Assembly (NCBI RefSeq): GCF_014127485.1 | Contig: NZ_CP059903.1 | Coordinates: forward strand, 2,170,001 to 2,234,000 | Length of the DNA stretch: 64,000 nucleotides | Source of the DNA: Nocardioides dongkuii | GTDB taxonomy: Bacteria > Actinomycetota > Actinomycetes > Propionibacteriales > Nocardioidaceae | Reading direction: 5' to 3' | Shown here: positions 8,277-20,697 of the stretch, piece after piece | Layout: every line of letters starts with the position of its first letter | Numbering within the stretch: the stretch's first letter is position 1 | Program-made: the position numbers and the translations under genes | Notes under the pieces: generated by a model | What the model saw: only the letters and a program-made list of their open reading frames with translations | What the model was told of the DNA's origin: nothing | Database searches by the model: none

Positions 8277-9785
8277 TCATCGGGTGAGAGCGGCGAACAA
8301 CTCGGTCGCGGTTCGGCATCGGTCGAGCAGCGCGCCGACGTGGGCCTTGCTGCCGCGCAGCGGGTCGATGGTCGGCACCCGCTGGAGCGACTCGCGTCCG
8401 GGCAGGTCGAAGATGACCGAGTCCCACGACGCGGCGGCCACGTGCTCGGCGTACTTCTCCAGGCAGCGGCCGCGGAAGTACGCCCGGGTCTCCTCCGGCG
8501 GGTCGTGCATCGCGGCGGTCACCGACGCCTCCTCGAGCAGCCGCTCGATCCGGCCGCCGGCGACCAGCCGCTGGTAGAGGCCCTTCTCCGGGCGGATGTC
8601 GGAGTACTGGACGTCGATGAGCTGCAGCTTGGCGTCGTCCCAGTCGAGGCCGTCGCGCTGGCGGTACTGCTCGAGCAGCTGCAGCTTCGCCACCCAGTCC
8701 AGCTCGCGGGCCAACGACATCGGGTCGCGCTCGAGCCGGTCCAGCACCGACTCCCACCGGGCCAGGACGTCGACGGTCTGGGCGTCGGCGTCCGCGCCGT
8801 ACCGGTCCTCGACGTACTTGCGGGCGAGGTCGAGGTACTCCAGCTGCAGCTGCACCGCGGTGAGCCGGCGGCCGTCCTTCAGGGTCACGGTCTGCCGCAG
8901 GGTGGGGTCGTGGGAGACCGCCCGCAGCGCTGCGACCGGGCCGTCCACGGACAGGTCGACGGGGATGAACCGGTCCTCGATCATCGCCAGCACCAGCGAG
9001 GTGGTGCCCACCTTGAGGTACGTCGAGACCTCGGCCAGGTTGGCGTCGCCGATGATCACGTGCAGCCGGCGGTACTTCTCGGGGTCGGCGTGCGGCTCGT
9101 CGCGGGTGTTGATGATCGGTCGCTTCAGCGTCGTCTCGAGGCCCACCTCGACCTCGAAGTAGTCGGCGCGCTGGCTGATCTGGAAGCCGTCAGCCCGGCC
9201 GTCCTGCCCGATGCCCACCCGCCCGGCGCCGGTCACGACCTGGCGGGAGACGAAGAACGGCGTGAGGTGCTTGACGATGTCGGCGAACGGCGTCGACCGG
9301 CGCATCAGGTAGTTCTCGTGGGCGCCGTACGACGCGCCCTTGTTGTCGGTGTTGTTCTTGTAGAGCAGGATCGGCGACCCGCCGGGCAGCTGGCTGGCCC
9401 GCCGCTGCGCGTCGAGCATGATCTGCTCCCCCGCCTTGTCCCACCGGACGATGTCGAGCGGGGTGGTGACCTCCGGCGTGGAGTACTCCGGGTGCGCGTG
9501 GTCGACGTAGAGCCGGGCGCCGTTGGTGAGGATGACGTTGGCCAGGCCGAGGTCCTCGTCGGTCAGCTGCGTCGGGTCGGCGGCCGCGCGGGCCATGTCG
9601 AAGCCGCGGGCGTCGCGCAGCGGCGACTCCTCCTCGAAGTCCCAGCGGGCGCGCCGTGCCTTCACCGTGGCCGACGCGTAGGCGTTGACGACCTGGGAGG
9701 AGGCCACCATCGGGTTGGCCAGCGGCTGTCCCTGCACGGTGATGCCGTACTCGACCTCGGTCCCCATGACCCGCCGCACGCTCAT
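8277..9785 (-). CDS. dop: Depupylase/deamidase Dop
   Basis: 502-aa homologue of PafA with the opposite activity: it removes Pup from substrates and, where Pup ends in Gln, deamidates it. The fold signature [10 protein letters not shown] is at the N-terminus. The Dop-specific loop (about residues 38-80) is present, and [14 protein letters not shown] places the catalytic Asp at residue 95. [17 protein letters not shown] is the nucleotide-site motif. Because this Pup ends in Glu, depupylation is probably the main task. Start ATG at 9785, six bases after TAGGCT (leaderless), 38 bp after the ARC stop. Confidence 0.97.
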   Translation of the reverse strand: MSVRRVMGTEVEYGITVQGQPLANPMVASSQVVNAYASATVKARRARWDFEEESPLRDARGFDMARAAADPTQLTDEDLGLANVILTNGARLYVDHAHPEYSTPEVTTPLDIVRWDKAGEQIMLDAQRRASQLPGGSPILLYKNNTDNKGASYGAHENYLMRRSTPFADIVKHLTPFFVSRQVVTGAGRVGIGQDGRADGFQISQRADYFEVEVGLETTLKRPIINTRDEPHADPEKYRRLHVIIGDANLAEVSTYLKVGTTSLVLAMIEDRFIPVDLSVDGPVAALRAVSHDPTLRQTVTLKDGRRLTAVQLQLEYLDLARKYVEDRYGADADAQTVDVLARWESVLDRLERDPMSLARELDWVAKLQLLEQYRQRDGLDWDDAKLQLIDVQYSDIRPEKGLYQRLVAGGRIERLLEEASVTAAMHDPPEETRAYFRGRCLEKYAEHVAAASWDSVIFDLPGRESLQRVPTIDPLRGSKAHVGALLDRCRTATELFAALTR

Positions 9786-9791
9786 GTTGCG

Positions 9792-9797
9792 AGCCTA
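9792..9797 (-). promoter_or_regulatory. -10 box of dop, leaderless start
   Basis: TAGGCT on the minus strand, spaced 6 bases from the dop ATG. Confidence 0.6.
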
Positions 9798-9823
9798 CGC
9801 GGGGTCACGGACAGGCCCCCGGC

Positions 9824-11590
9824 TCAGAGGTACTGCCCGGTGTTGGCGACCGTGTCGATGGACCGACCCGGCTCGGTGCCCTGCTTGCCGGTGATCAGCG
9901 TGCGGATGAACACGATCCGCTCGCCCTTCTTGCCGGAGATCCGGGCCCAGTCGTCGGGGTTCGTGGTGTTGGGGAGGTCCTCGTTCTCCTTGAACTCGTC
10001 GACGCACGCCTGCAGCAGGTGGGAGACCCGGAGCCCGCGCTGGTCGTGGTCGAGGAAGTCCTTGATCGCCATCTTCTTGGCGCGGTCGACGATGTTCTGG
10101 ATCATCGCGCCGGAGTTGAAGTCCTTGAAGTACAGGACCTCCTTGTCGCCGTTGGCGTAGGTCACCTCGAGGAAGCGGTTCTCCTCGGTCTCGGTGTACA
10201 TCCGCTCGACCGTCGCCCGGATCATCGCGGCGACGGTGGCGTCGCGGTCCCCGCCGAACTCGCCGACGTCCTCGGCGTGCAGGGGCAGGTCGGGGGTGAG
10301 GTACTTGCTGAAGATGTCGCGCGCCGACTCCGCGTCCGGGCGCTCGATCTTGATCTTCACGTCGAGCCGGCCCGGCCGCAGGATCGCGGGGTCGATCATG
10401 TCCTCGCGGTTGGAGGCGCCGATCACCAGGACGTTCTCGAGCAGCTCGACGCCGTCGATCTCGCTGAGCAGCTGGGGGACGATGGTGTTCTCGACGTCGG
10501 AGGACACCCCGGAGCCGCGGGTGCGGAACAGCGAGTCCATCTCGTCGAAGAAGACGATGACCGGCGTGCCGGTGCTGGCCTTCTCGCGGGCCCGCTGGAA
10601 GACCAGCCGGATGTGCCGCTCGGTCTCCCCGACGTACTTGTTGAGCAGCTCGGGGCCCTTGATGTTGAGGAAGTAGGACTTCCCCTCCTGGCCGGTGCGC
10701 GCCGCGACCTTCTTGGCCAGCGAGTTGGCGACCGCCTTGGCGATCAGCGTCTTGCCGCAGCCGGGAGGCCCGTAGAGCAGCACGCCCTTCGGGGGCTTGA
10801 GCTTGTGCTCACGGAACAGGTCGGGGTGCAGGTAGGGCAGCTCGACGGCGTCCTGGATCATCTCGATCTGGTTGCCGAGGCCGCCGATCGACTCGTAGGC
10901 GATGTCGGGGACCTCCTCGAGGACCAGCTCCTCGACCTCCGACTTCGGCACCTTCTCGTAGACGTAGCCCGCCCGGGAGTCGAGCAGGAGCGAGTCGCCG
11001 GCCCGGATCGTGTCCTCGCGCAGCGGCTGGGCGAGGCGGACGACGCGCTCCTCGTCGGCGTTGGCGATCACCAGGGCGCGGTTGCCGTCGGCGAGCAGCT
11101 CCTTGAACATCACCACCTCGCCGACCTCCTCGTAGTCGAGGGCGGCGACGACGTTGAGCGCCTCGTTGAGCATGACCTCCTGGCCGCGGCGCAGGGAGTC
11201 CACCTCGACGCTCGGGCTGACGTTGACCCGGAGCTTGCGGCCACCGGTGAAGACGTCGACGGAATCGTCGTCGTTGCGCTGCAGGAAGGTGCCGAAGCCG
11301 GCCGGCGGCTGGGCCAGTCGGTCGACCTCCTCCTTGAGCTTCATGATCTGGTCGCGGGCCTCGCGCAGCGTCTGGGCGAGGCGCTCGTTCTGGCCGGTGA
11401 CGGCGGCCAGCGACCGCTCGGCGTCGGAGAGCCGCAGCTCGAGCCCCCGCGAGCCGCCCGGGCCGTCGGAGAGGCGGCGACGGAGGTCGCCCACCTCGGC
11501 CTCCAGGAACCGGACCTGGCTCGCGAGCTCCTCGGGGCTCGCGCCACCATGGTCGGGCCGTGCGGTGCCGAACGGGTCGTCTGCAGTCAT
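9824..11590 (-). CDS. arc: Proteasome-associated AAA ATPase ARC/Mpa
   Basis: 588-aa hexameric unfoldase that recognises pupylated proteins and threads them into the 20S core. In order: an N-terminal coiled coil (about residues 20-85, [17 protein letters not shown]), tandem OB-fold interdomain (about 90-235), and an AAA domain with Walker A GPPGCGKT (near residue 273) and Walker [11 protein letters not shown] (near 347). The C-terminus NTGQYL is the GQYL motif that docks on the alpha ring. Start ATG at 11590 with AGGAGG just upstream and a TAGGGT -10 box at 11615-11620, so this gene has a short leader. It is followed by dop on the same strand. Confidence 0.97.
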   Translation of the reverse strand: MTADDPFGTARPDHGGASPEELASQVRFLEAEVGDLRRRLSDGPGGSRGLELRLSDAERSLAAVTGQNERLAQTLREARDQIMKLKEEVDRLAQPPAGFGTFLQRNDDDSVDVFTGGRKLRVNVSPSVEVDSLRRGQEVMLNEALNVVAALDYEEVGEVVMFKELLADGNRALVIANADEERVVRLAQPLREDTIRAGDSLLLDSRAGYVYEKVPKSEVEELVLEEVPDIAYESIGGLGNQIEMIQDAVELPYLHPDLFREHKLKPPKGVLLYGPPGCGKTLIAKAVANSLAKKVAARTGQEGKSYFLNIKGPELLNKYVGETERHIRLVFQRAREKASTGTPVIVFFDEMDSLFRTRGSGVSSDVENTIVPQLLSEIDGVELLENVLVIGASNREDMIDPAILRPGRLDVKIKIERPDAESARDIFSKYLTPDLPLHAEDVGEFGGDRDATVAAMIRATVERMYTETEENRFLEVTYANGDKEVLYFKDFNSGAMIQNIVDRAKKMAIKDFLDHDQRGLRVSHLLQACVDEFKENEDLPNTTNPDDWARISGKKGERIVFIRTLITGKQGTEPGRSIDTVANTGQYL

Positions 11591-11667
11591 GTCAGCGCAC
11601 CTCCTGTGGTTGCGACCCTACCCGCGGGCGGGGACAACCGGCCGGAACGTCCGGGCGATGTCGGGCC

Positions 11668-12678
11668 TCAGCCCTCCCCGGGCTCCTGCGCCGGCTCGTC
11701 CAGGGGTACGCCGGGGGGCCGCGGCCCGGCGTAGTCGGGCCCGTAGGCGCCGGGCGCGGGACGCCGCTTCTTCAGTGGCGGCCGCTGGCCGGGCGCCATC
11801 CGCCGGGCGGTCACCAGGAACGCCGTGTGGCCGATCATCTTGTGGCCCGGCCGGACGGCGAGCCCCTCGACGTGCCAGTCGCGCACGAGCGACTCCCACG
11901 GCTGCGGCTCGGTGAACCCGCCGTGCAGCCGCACGGTCTCGACGAACCGCGACAGCTGGGTGGTCGTGGCGACGTACGCGCAGACGATGCCGCCGGGCCG
12001 CAGCGCGCCGGCGGCGGCGTCGAGGCACTCCCAGGGTGCGAGCATGTCGAGGATGATCCGGTCGACGCGCTCCCCCGAGGCGGGGAGCTCCTCGGCGAGG
12101 TCCCCGAGCCGCAGGCTCCAGGCCGGGTGGTCGCCGCCGAAGAACTGCGTGACGTTGCGGCGCGCGACGTCGGCGAACTCCTCGCGGCGCTCGTAGGAGG
12201 TCACCCGCCCGTGCGGGCCGACGGCCCGGAGCAGCGAGCAGGTCAGCGCGCCGGACCCGACCCCGGCCTCCACGACGTGGGCGCCGGGGAAGATGTCGGC
12301 CATCGCCACGATCTGGGCGGCGTCCTTGGGGTAGACCACGGCCGCGCCGCGCGGCATCGAGACGACGAACTCCGAGAGCAGCGGCCGGAAGACGAGGTAC
12401 TCCCCGCCTGCGGACGAGACGACCGTGAACCCCTCCTCGCGCCCGATCAGGTCGTCGTGCTCGAGGTGGCCACGGTTGGAGAAGAACCGCTTGCCCGGGA
12501 CCAGCTCGAAGTTGTGGCGGCGGCCCTTCTGGTCCACCAGCCGCACCCACTCGCCGACGCGCAGCGGGCCGCGGTGGACGCCGGACCAGGCGTCGGGGTC
12601 GACGTCGGGGTCAGCAGGCTCGACGGGATCGACGGGGTCGACGGCGGCGTTCTCGGGCGGGTCGGTGGGCTCGGGCAC
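11668..12678 (-). CDS. trmI: tRNA (adenine-N1-)-methyltransferase TrmI
   Basis: 336-aa SAM-dependent methyltransferase that makes 1-methyladenosine at position 58 of tRNA. An N-terminal 45-residue Asp/Pro-rich tail is followed by a small beta domain (GEWVRLVDQKGRRHNFEL). The SAM motif VVEAGVGSGALT is near residue 137, and RIILDMLAPWECL with GIVCAYVATTTQLSRFVE follows. It is the usual upstream neighbour of arc in actinobacteria. The start GTG at 12678 is the first in-frame start after the M50 stop codon; a much longer open frame continues upstream through the neighbouring gene and is a frame artefact. Confidence 0.93.
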   Translation of the reverse strand: MPEPTDPPENAAVDPVDPVEPADPDVDPDAWSGVHRGPLRVGEWVRLVDQKGRRHNFELVPGKRFFSNRGHLEHDDLIGREEGFTVVSSAGGEYLVFRPLLSEFVVSMPRGAAVVYPKDAAQIVAMADIFPGAHVVEAGVGSGALTCSLLRAVGPHGRVTSYERREEFADVARRNVTQFFGGDHPAWSLRLGDLAEELPASGERVDRIILDMLAPWECLDAAAGALRPGGIVCAYVATTTQLSRFVETVRLHGGFTEPQPWESLVRDWHVEGLAVRPGHKMIGHTAFLVTARRMAPGQRPPLKKRRPAPGAYGPDYAGPRPPGVPLDEPAQEPGEG

Positions 12679-12686
12679 GGGGCAGC

Positions 12687-12692
12687 ACCCTA
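12687..12692 (-). promoter_or_regulatory. Possible -10 box of trmI
   Basis: TAGGGT on the minus strand, 8 bases before the GTG of trmI and overlapping the stop codon of the M50 gene. Spacing is slightly long for a leaderless start. Confidence 0.4.
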
Positions 12693-13823
12693 GTGCGGCA
12701 GGCCGCGGAACGCCCGATCGACGTCGGCGGTCGCCAGCACGCCGTACACCGCCCCGTCGGCGTCGACGAGGAGGTACTCCGCCGACGGGTGCTGGTTGAT
12801 CGCCATGACCAGGTCCTCGCCGGTGATGTCCACCGGCAGCCGCAGCCCCGGGTCGAGGGTGCGCGACACCGAGGAGACGGGGACCCACGGGCGGCGTTCC
12901 TCGGGGGTGGCCAGCAGGGCGGCCTCGTTGACCAGCCCGACCGGCTCGCCGCCGCTGGTCACGGTGACGATGCCGCCCGCCTCGGCGTCCTGGGCGCGCC
13001 GGACGGCCTCGGCGAGCGGGAGCTCCGGGGGGACGGCGAGGGTACGACGGGCCAGGTCGCGCGCCACGAGGTGCGGCAGCCGGCGGCGTACCCGGGCCGA
13101 GCGCATCGCCGCGGAGGACCCGGTCCAGAGGAACAGCGCGATGACGACCGCGATCACGTGGTCGACGAGGTCGGGCTCGATACCGGTCAGCGGCTCCTGG
13201 GCGAGCGGCCAGGCCAGCGCGGCGGCGGCGGTGAGCCGGCCGCCCCAGCCGGCGACGAGCGTGCCGCGGTGGACGTCCCCGCTGATGCCCCACACGGCGG
13301 CCTTGAGCACCCGGCCGCCGTCGAGGGGCAGGCCGGGAACGAGGTTGAGGACGCCGACCAGAAGGTTGGCGGCCGCCAGCCCCTCGAGCCCCAGGCCGAT
13401 CAGTCCGGTGGGCGAGGTCAGGAGCACGGCGCCGAGCGCCGCGGCCCCGACGGCCAGGGAGGTGAGCGGTCCGACCACGGCGATCCAGAACTCCTGGCGC
13501 GGGGTCCGTGCCTCCCCCTCGATGGCGGTCATGCCGCCGAGGAAGTGCAGCGTGATCGAGGTGACCGGGAAGCCCATCCGCTGCGCGACCACGGCGTGCG
13601 AGGCCTCGTGCAGCAGGACCGAGAGGTAGAGGACGACGGCGAAGGCGAACCCGGCGACGTACTTGCCCGGGCCCAGGCCGGGGGCGGTCCGCTCGACCAG
13701 CGGGGCCAGGAGCACGGCGATCAGCCCCGCGACGAGGAACCACGAGGAGCTGACCAGGACGTCGCTGCCCGCGACGGTGCCGACCTTGAAGGTGCCCGAC
13801 GGGCGCCGCTGCTGGTCCGTCAC
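12690..13823 (-). CDS. Site-2 protease family (M50) membrane metalloprotease with CBS domains
   Basis: 377-aa intramembrane zinc protease. Several membrane segments occupy residues about 18-235. The zinc motif HEASH is near residue 75 and the second metal-site region NLVPGLPLDGGRVL is near residue 165. The C-terminal third (about 255-377) holds two CBS-type domains, which often sense adenine nucleotides. Substrate is unknown; family members cut transmembrane regulators or anti-sigma factors. Start GTG at 13823 with TAACCT 6 bases upstream (leaderless). It diverges from the RecB-like gene across 64 bp. Confidence 0.9.
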   Translation of the reverse strand: MTDQQRRPSGTFKVGTVAGSDVLVSSSWFLVAGLIAVLLAPLVERTAPGLGPGKYVAGFAFAVVLYLSVLLHEASHAVVAQRMGFPVTSITLHFLGGMTAIEGEARTPRQEFWIAVVGPLTSLAVGAAALGAVLLTSPTGLIGLGLEGLAAANLLVGVLNLVPGLPLDGGRVLKAAVWGISGDVHRGTLVAGWGGRLTAAAALAWPLAQEPLTGIEPDLVDHVIAVVIALFLWTGSSAAMRSARVRRRLPHLVARDLARRTLAVPPELPLAEAVRRAQDAEAGGIVTVTSGGEPVGLVNEAALLATPEERRPWVPVSSVSRTLDPGLRLPVDITGEDLVMAINQHPSAEYLLVDADGAVYGVLATADVDRAFRGLPH

Positions 13824-13829
13824 CCCTCG

Positions 13830-13835
13830 AGGTTA
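13830..13835 (-). promoter_or_regulatory. -10 box of M50 protease gene, leaderless start
   Basis: TAACCT on the minus strand, 6 bases before GTG at 13823. Confidence 0.55.
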
Positions 13836-13874
13836 TCGGACCGGCGGGTGCGGCCGACTGTCGGTGGAGTCGCC

Positions 13875-13880
13875 TAGGGT
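13875..13880 (+). promoter_or_regulatory. -10 box of RecB-like nuclease gene, leaderless start
   Basis: TAGGGT, spaced 7 bases from GTG at 13888. It overlaps the alternative GTG at 13879, which argues for the downstream start. Confidence 0.6.
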
Positions 13881-13887
13881 GCGGATC

Positions 13888-14754
13888 GTGAGCGTGCAGC
13901 AGGAGTCCCCGGCCCAACGGGTCTCGACGCCGGTCGACGGCGTCGACGTGCTGGGCGCGCTCTCGCCGAGCCGGGCCGGCGACTTCCTGACCTGTCCCCT
14001 GCTCTACCGCTTCCGCACCGTCGACCGGCTCCCGGAGCCCTCCTCCCCCGACGCGGTGCGCGGCACGGTCGTGCACAAGGTGCTCGAGGACCTCTTCGAC
14101 CTCCCCGCCGCCGACCGCACCCCCGAGCAGGCGGGCGAGCTCCTCGGCCCGGCGTGGGAGCAGGTCGTCGAGGCGGCCCCGGAGGTCGTCGAGATGTTCG
14201 GCGACGGCGGCCCCGAGATCACGGCCTGGCTGGCGTCGTGCCGCACCGTCCTCGACCGCTACTTCACCCTCGAGGACCCGCGCCGGCTCGAGCCCGCCGA
14301 CCGCGAGCTCTACGTCGAGAGCCTGCTCGAGTCCAAGCTGCTCCTGCGCGGCTTCGTCGACCGGGTCGACGTCGCCCCCGACGGCGCCATCCGAGTCGTC
14401 GACTACAAGACCGGGAAGGCGCCCGGGCCGGGCTTCGAGGCCAAGGCGCTGTTCCAGATGAAGTTCTACGCGCTGGTCCTGTGGCGCACCCGCGGCGTGG
14501 TGCCGGCGATGCTCCAGCTGGTCTACCTCGGCAGCGGCGAGATCATCCGCTACGTCCCCGACAAGCACGACCTGCGCGCGACCGAGCGCAAGGTCGAGGC
14601 GGTCTGGCGGGCGATCCGCACCGCCGAGGAGTCCGGCGACTGGCGCCCGCGCCGCAGCCCGCTGTGCGGCTGGTGCGCCCACCAGGCGATCTGCCCGGAG
14701 TTCGGCGGCACTCCCCCGCCGCTGCCGGAGCGGGGCGTGGACGCGCCGTCCTGA
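13888..14754 (+). CDS. RecB-family PD-(D/E)XK exonuclease
   Basis: 288-aa Cas4/AddB-like single-domain nuclease. LSPSRAGDFLTCPLLYRFR (near residues 25-45) carries the first cysteine and RGTVVHKVLEDL is the helix with the conserved His. IRVVDYKTGKAP (near residue 172) gives the Asp and Lys of the active site, FQMKFYALVLWRTRG follows, and LCGWCAHQAICPEF holds three more cysteines. Four cysteines in this arrangement fit an iron-sulfur cluster as in AddB and Cas4. It is likely a DNA repair or recombination nuclease; no CRISPR genes are nearby. Start GTG at 13888, leaderless. Confidence 0.9.
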   Translation: MSVQQESPAQRVSTPVDGVDVLGALSPSRAGDFLTCPLLYRFRTVDRLPEPSSPDAVRGTVVHKVLEDLFDLPAADRTPEQAGELLGPAWEQVVEAAPEVVEMFGDGGPEITAWLASCRTVLDRYFTLEDPRRLEPADRELYVESLLESKLLLRGFVDRVDVAPDGAIRVVDYKTGKAPGPGFEAKALFQMKFYALVLWRTRGVVPAMLQLVYLGSGEIIRYVPDKHDLRATERKVEAVWRAIRTAEESGDWRPRRSPLCGWCAHQAICPEFGGTPPPLPERGVDAPS

Positions 14755-14760
14755 CCGGAC

Positions 14761-15015
14761 TCAGGCGGGCTGGGTCGCGAAGAGCATCAGGAAACCGCAA
14801 CGCCCGCAGCGCGCCGCGTCCACGACGTACCGCTGCTTGCCCATCCGCCGTGCACCGCCGAACAACCCTCGCTCGAGCGCGCCGGGGATCCACCGCGCGA
14901 AGCCCTGGGAGTGCTCCCCGGCGTCCTCGATGAACCCGGGCTCCAGGGACTCGCTGCCGCAGGCGCTGCAGACCGGCATCGGCGGGGTGGGGGACGTCGA
15001 CTCGTAGGTGCTCAC
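14761..15015 (-). CDS. Small zinc-ribbon protein, function unknown
   Basis: About 84-aa protein with two cysteine pairs, CSAC near the N-terminus and CGRC near the C-terminus (ARCGRCGFLMLFA), spaced like a zinc ribbon. Between them lies a basic stretch ERGLFGGARRMGKQR. Start GTG at 15015 or GTG at 15021; neither has a clear ribosome binding site. It ends head-on against the RecB-like gene with a 6-bp gap. I do not recognise a named family. Confidence 0.7.
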   Translation of the reverse strand: MSTYESTSPTPPMPVCSACGSESLEPGFIEDAGEHSQGFARWIPGALERGLFGGARRMGKQRYVVDAARCGRCGFLMLFATQPA

Positions 15016-15031
15016 GGGCACACACCCTGCC

Positions 15032-15701
15032 TCACGGCAGGCGCAACGCGCCGAGATCCGCGGGAGAAAGGCCGACGAGCGTGTCGCGGAAGACGCGGCG
15101 GGGGCCGTCGAGCACCGGCACGTGGTTCTGCACCACGACCACCGTGCAGCCGGCGGCCTCGGCCGACTTGGCGCCGGTGTTGGAGTCCTCGATCGCCACG
15201 CAGTCCTCCGGGCGGACGCCGAGCGCCGCCGCGGCGGTGAGGTACGCCTCCGGGTGCGGCTTGCCGAGCTCGACCTGGTCGCCGGTGACGATGACCTGGA
15301 ACGTCTCGGGCGGCAGCTGGGCCAGGATCGGCGCCACGAACCGCTGGTAGGACATCGTCACGAGCGCGCACCGCACCCCGGCGCCCCGGAGCTCCTCGAG
15401 GAGCTCGCGACCGCCGGCGGTCCACGGCACCGACTGCTCGACGCGGGCCACGACCCCGTCGAGGAGCGCCTCGACGATCTCCTCCGGCGGCAGGTCGATG
15501 CCCATGTGCTCGCGGATGTAGCGCGCCGAGTCGAGCAGGTCGTTGCCGACCAGGTTCAGGGCGTGCGCCTCGGACCAGGTGCCGCCGTGCTCGGCGGCCA
15601 GCGCGTACTCGGTCTCGATCCAGTACGGCTCGGTGTCGACGAGGGTGCCGTCCAGGTCCCACAGGACGGCGGCCGGGAGGCCGCCGGGCCCGGTCGTCGG
15701 C

Positions 15702-15709
<8 letters not shown>
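15032..15709 (-). CDS. HAD-superfamily hydrolase (beta-phosphoglucomutase-like phosphatase)
   Basis: 225-aa HAD subfamily IA protein. Motif [16 protein letters not shown] (residues 15-29) has the nucleophile Asp. Motif II is LVTMS, motif III the Lys in LGKPHPE, and motif [11 protein letters not shown] helical cap lies between residues about 30 and 100. It most likely removes phosphate from a small metabolite; the substrate cannot be told from sequence. Start ATG at 15709 overlaps the metH stop by 8 bp, so it is co-transcribed and translationally coupled with metH. Confidence 0.9.
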
Positions 15710-19451
<3,742 letters not shown>

Positions 19452-19495
19452 GAAGGACTCCTCTCGGGGCCGGCCGGGAGCCGGCGGCCACGTCC

Positions 19496-19501
19496 AGCCT
19501 A
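19496..19501 (-). promoter_or_regulatory. -10 box of metH
   Basis: TAGGCT on the minus strand, about 45 bases before the start codon. metH therefore has a short leader with a Shine-Dalgarno sequence, unlike most neighbours. Confidence 0.5.
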
Positions 19502-19581
19502 GGAACCTGTGTCCACGGGCTGGACCGCATGACCAGATCGTGACATCGCCGCGTGGCGACGGCGAAATCCCCGCGGCTGAC

Positions 19582-19587
19582 TAGGCT
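19582..19587 (+). promoter_or_regulatory. -10 box of PAC2 gene, leaderless start
   Basis: TAGGCT, 6 bases before GTG at 19594. Confidence 0.65.
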
Positions 19588-19593
19588 GGTGCG

Positions 19594-20442
19594 GTGATCG
19601 AGATCGAGCACGCTGCGGACCTGGTCGATCCTGTGGTGATCGCCGCCTTCGAGGGCTGGAACGACGCGGCCGACGCGGCGTCGTCAGTGGTGGACCACCT
19701 GATGACGGTGTGGAACGCGCGGGTGGTCGGCGCCATCGACCCCGAGGACTTCTACGACTTCCAGGTCAACCGCCCCGTCGTCGGCACCGACGACCGCGGC
19801 CACCGCCGGCTGACCTGGCCGAGCACCCAGATCGCGGTCGCGTCGCCGCCGGACCTCGACCGCGACGTCATCCTGCTGCGCGGGATCGAGCCGAACATGC
19901 GCTGGCGGCAGTTCTGCGCCGAGCTGCTCGCGGCCTGCGACGAGCTCGGGGGCGAGCTGGTGATCACGCTCGGCGCGCTGCTCGCCGACACCCCGCACAC
20001 CCGGCCCATCCCCGTCACCGGCACCGCCACCGAGCCCGAGCTTGTCGACCGGCTCAAGCTCGAGCAGTCGACGTACGAGGGCCCGACCGGCATCGTCGGC
20101 GTCTTCCAGGACGCGTGCATGCGCCTCGACATCCCCGCGGTGTCGTACTGGGCCGCCGTACCTCACTACGTCGCGCAGCCGCCCTGCCCCAAGGCGACCC
20201 TCGCGCTGATCGGCCAGCTCGAGGACCTGCTCGAGGTCAGCATCCCCCTCGGTGACCTGCCCGAGGACGCCCGCGCCTGGGAGCGCGGCGTCGACGAGCT
20301 CGCCGAGGAGGACGAGGACGTCGCCGACTACGTCCGCGCCCTCGAGGAGACCCGCGACACCACCGACCTCCCCGAGGCCTCCGGCGAGGCGATCGCCCGG
20401 GAGTTCGAGCGGTACCTCAAGCGGCGCCAGGACGAGAACTAG
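19594..20442 (+). CDS. PAC2 family protein
   Basis: 282-aa protein of the PAC2 family, named after a eukaryotic proteasome assembly chaperone. The N-terminus PVVIAAFEGWNDAADAASSVVDHL is the conserved region, followed by VILLRGIEPNMRWRQFCAELL and VITLGALLADTPHTRPIPVTG. The C-terminus is highly acidic. Any link to the proteasome cluster 11 kb away is untested; bacterial members have no firmly known function. The start GTG at 19594 is supported by the adjacent -10 box (leaderless). It diverges from metH; the second palindrome cluster follows its stop. Confidence 0.88.
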   Translation: MIEIEHAADLVDPVVIAAFEGWNDAADAASSVVDHLMTVWNARVVGAIDPEDFYDFQVNRPVVGTDDRGHRRLTWPSTQIAVASPPDLDRDVILLRGIEPNMRWRQFCAELLAACDELGGELVITLGALLADTPHTRPIPVTGTATEPELVDRLKLEQSTYEGPTGIVGVFQDACMRLDIPAVSYWAAVPHYVAQPPCPKATLALIGQLEDLLEVSIPLGDLPEDARAWERGVDELAEEDEDVADYVRALEETRDTTDLPEASGEAIAREFERYLKRRQDEN

Positions 20443-20475
20443 CCGTTCCGCCCGGGTCCGGGGCCGCCGAACGCG

Positions 20476-20497
20476 TGCGGTTTGGTCACAAACCGCA
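20476..20497. repeat. Palindromic repeat, copy 5 (GGTCAC centre)
   Basis: Arms TGCGGTTTG and CAAACCGCA around GTCA, extended by GCG/CGC to 20473-20500. It is first of four copies in the gap between the PAC2 gene and mshC. Confidence 0.93.
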
Positions 20498-20516
20498 CGC
20501 GGAGCGGCCGAATCCT

Positions 20517-20538
20517 TGCGGTTTGTGACCAAACCGCA
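20517..20538. repeat. Palindromic repeat, copy 6 (GTGACC centre, inverted orientation)
   Basis: Same arms with centre TGAC, that is, the reverse orientation of the neighbouring copies. It is preceded by GGCCGAATCC, a flank partly shared with copy 8. Confidence 0.93.
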
Positions 20539-20597
20539 GGGGTGACTCCGGCCCGGCGCACTCTCCGGATCCGGCACACCAGCGCCGCCCGGATGCC

Positions 20598-20619
20598 TGC
20601 GGTTTGGTCACAAACCGCA
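20598..20619. repeat. Palindromic repeat, copy 7 (GGTCAC centre)
   Basis: Perfect arms, extended one base each side (C/G). Confidence 0.93.
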
Positions 20620-20638
20620 GACGAAGCCGCCGAATCTC

Positions 20639-20660
20639 TGCGGTTTGGTCACAAACCGCA
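20639..20660. repeat. Palindromic repeat, copy 8 (GGTCAC centre)
   Basis: Perfect arms; preceded by GCCGAATCTC, similar to the flank of copy 6, which suggests that a longer unit was duplicated. It ends 38 bp before the mshC stop. Confidence 0.93.
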
Positions 20661-20697
20661 ACGACTCGCCGACCCGCGGCGCCGACGCCGGGGGGCG

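Noticed and set aside
11668..14682. A 1004-codon open frame joining TrmI to upstream sequence on the minus strand
   Set aside because: The part beyond 12678 runs antisense to or out of frame with the M50 and RecB-like genes and shows no domain. High GC content gives long spurious frames.
19452..19593. A cobalamin or SAM riboswitch before metH
   Set aside because: The leader is only about 40 bases from the likely start and shows none of the conserved boxes.
20476..20660. A CRISPR array
   Set aside because: The repeats are near-perfect palindromes with unequal spacing and mixed orientation, and no cas genes are near. The RecB-like nuclease at 13888 is a repair-type enzyme 6 kb away.
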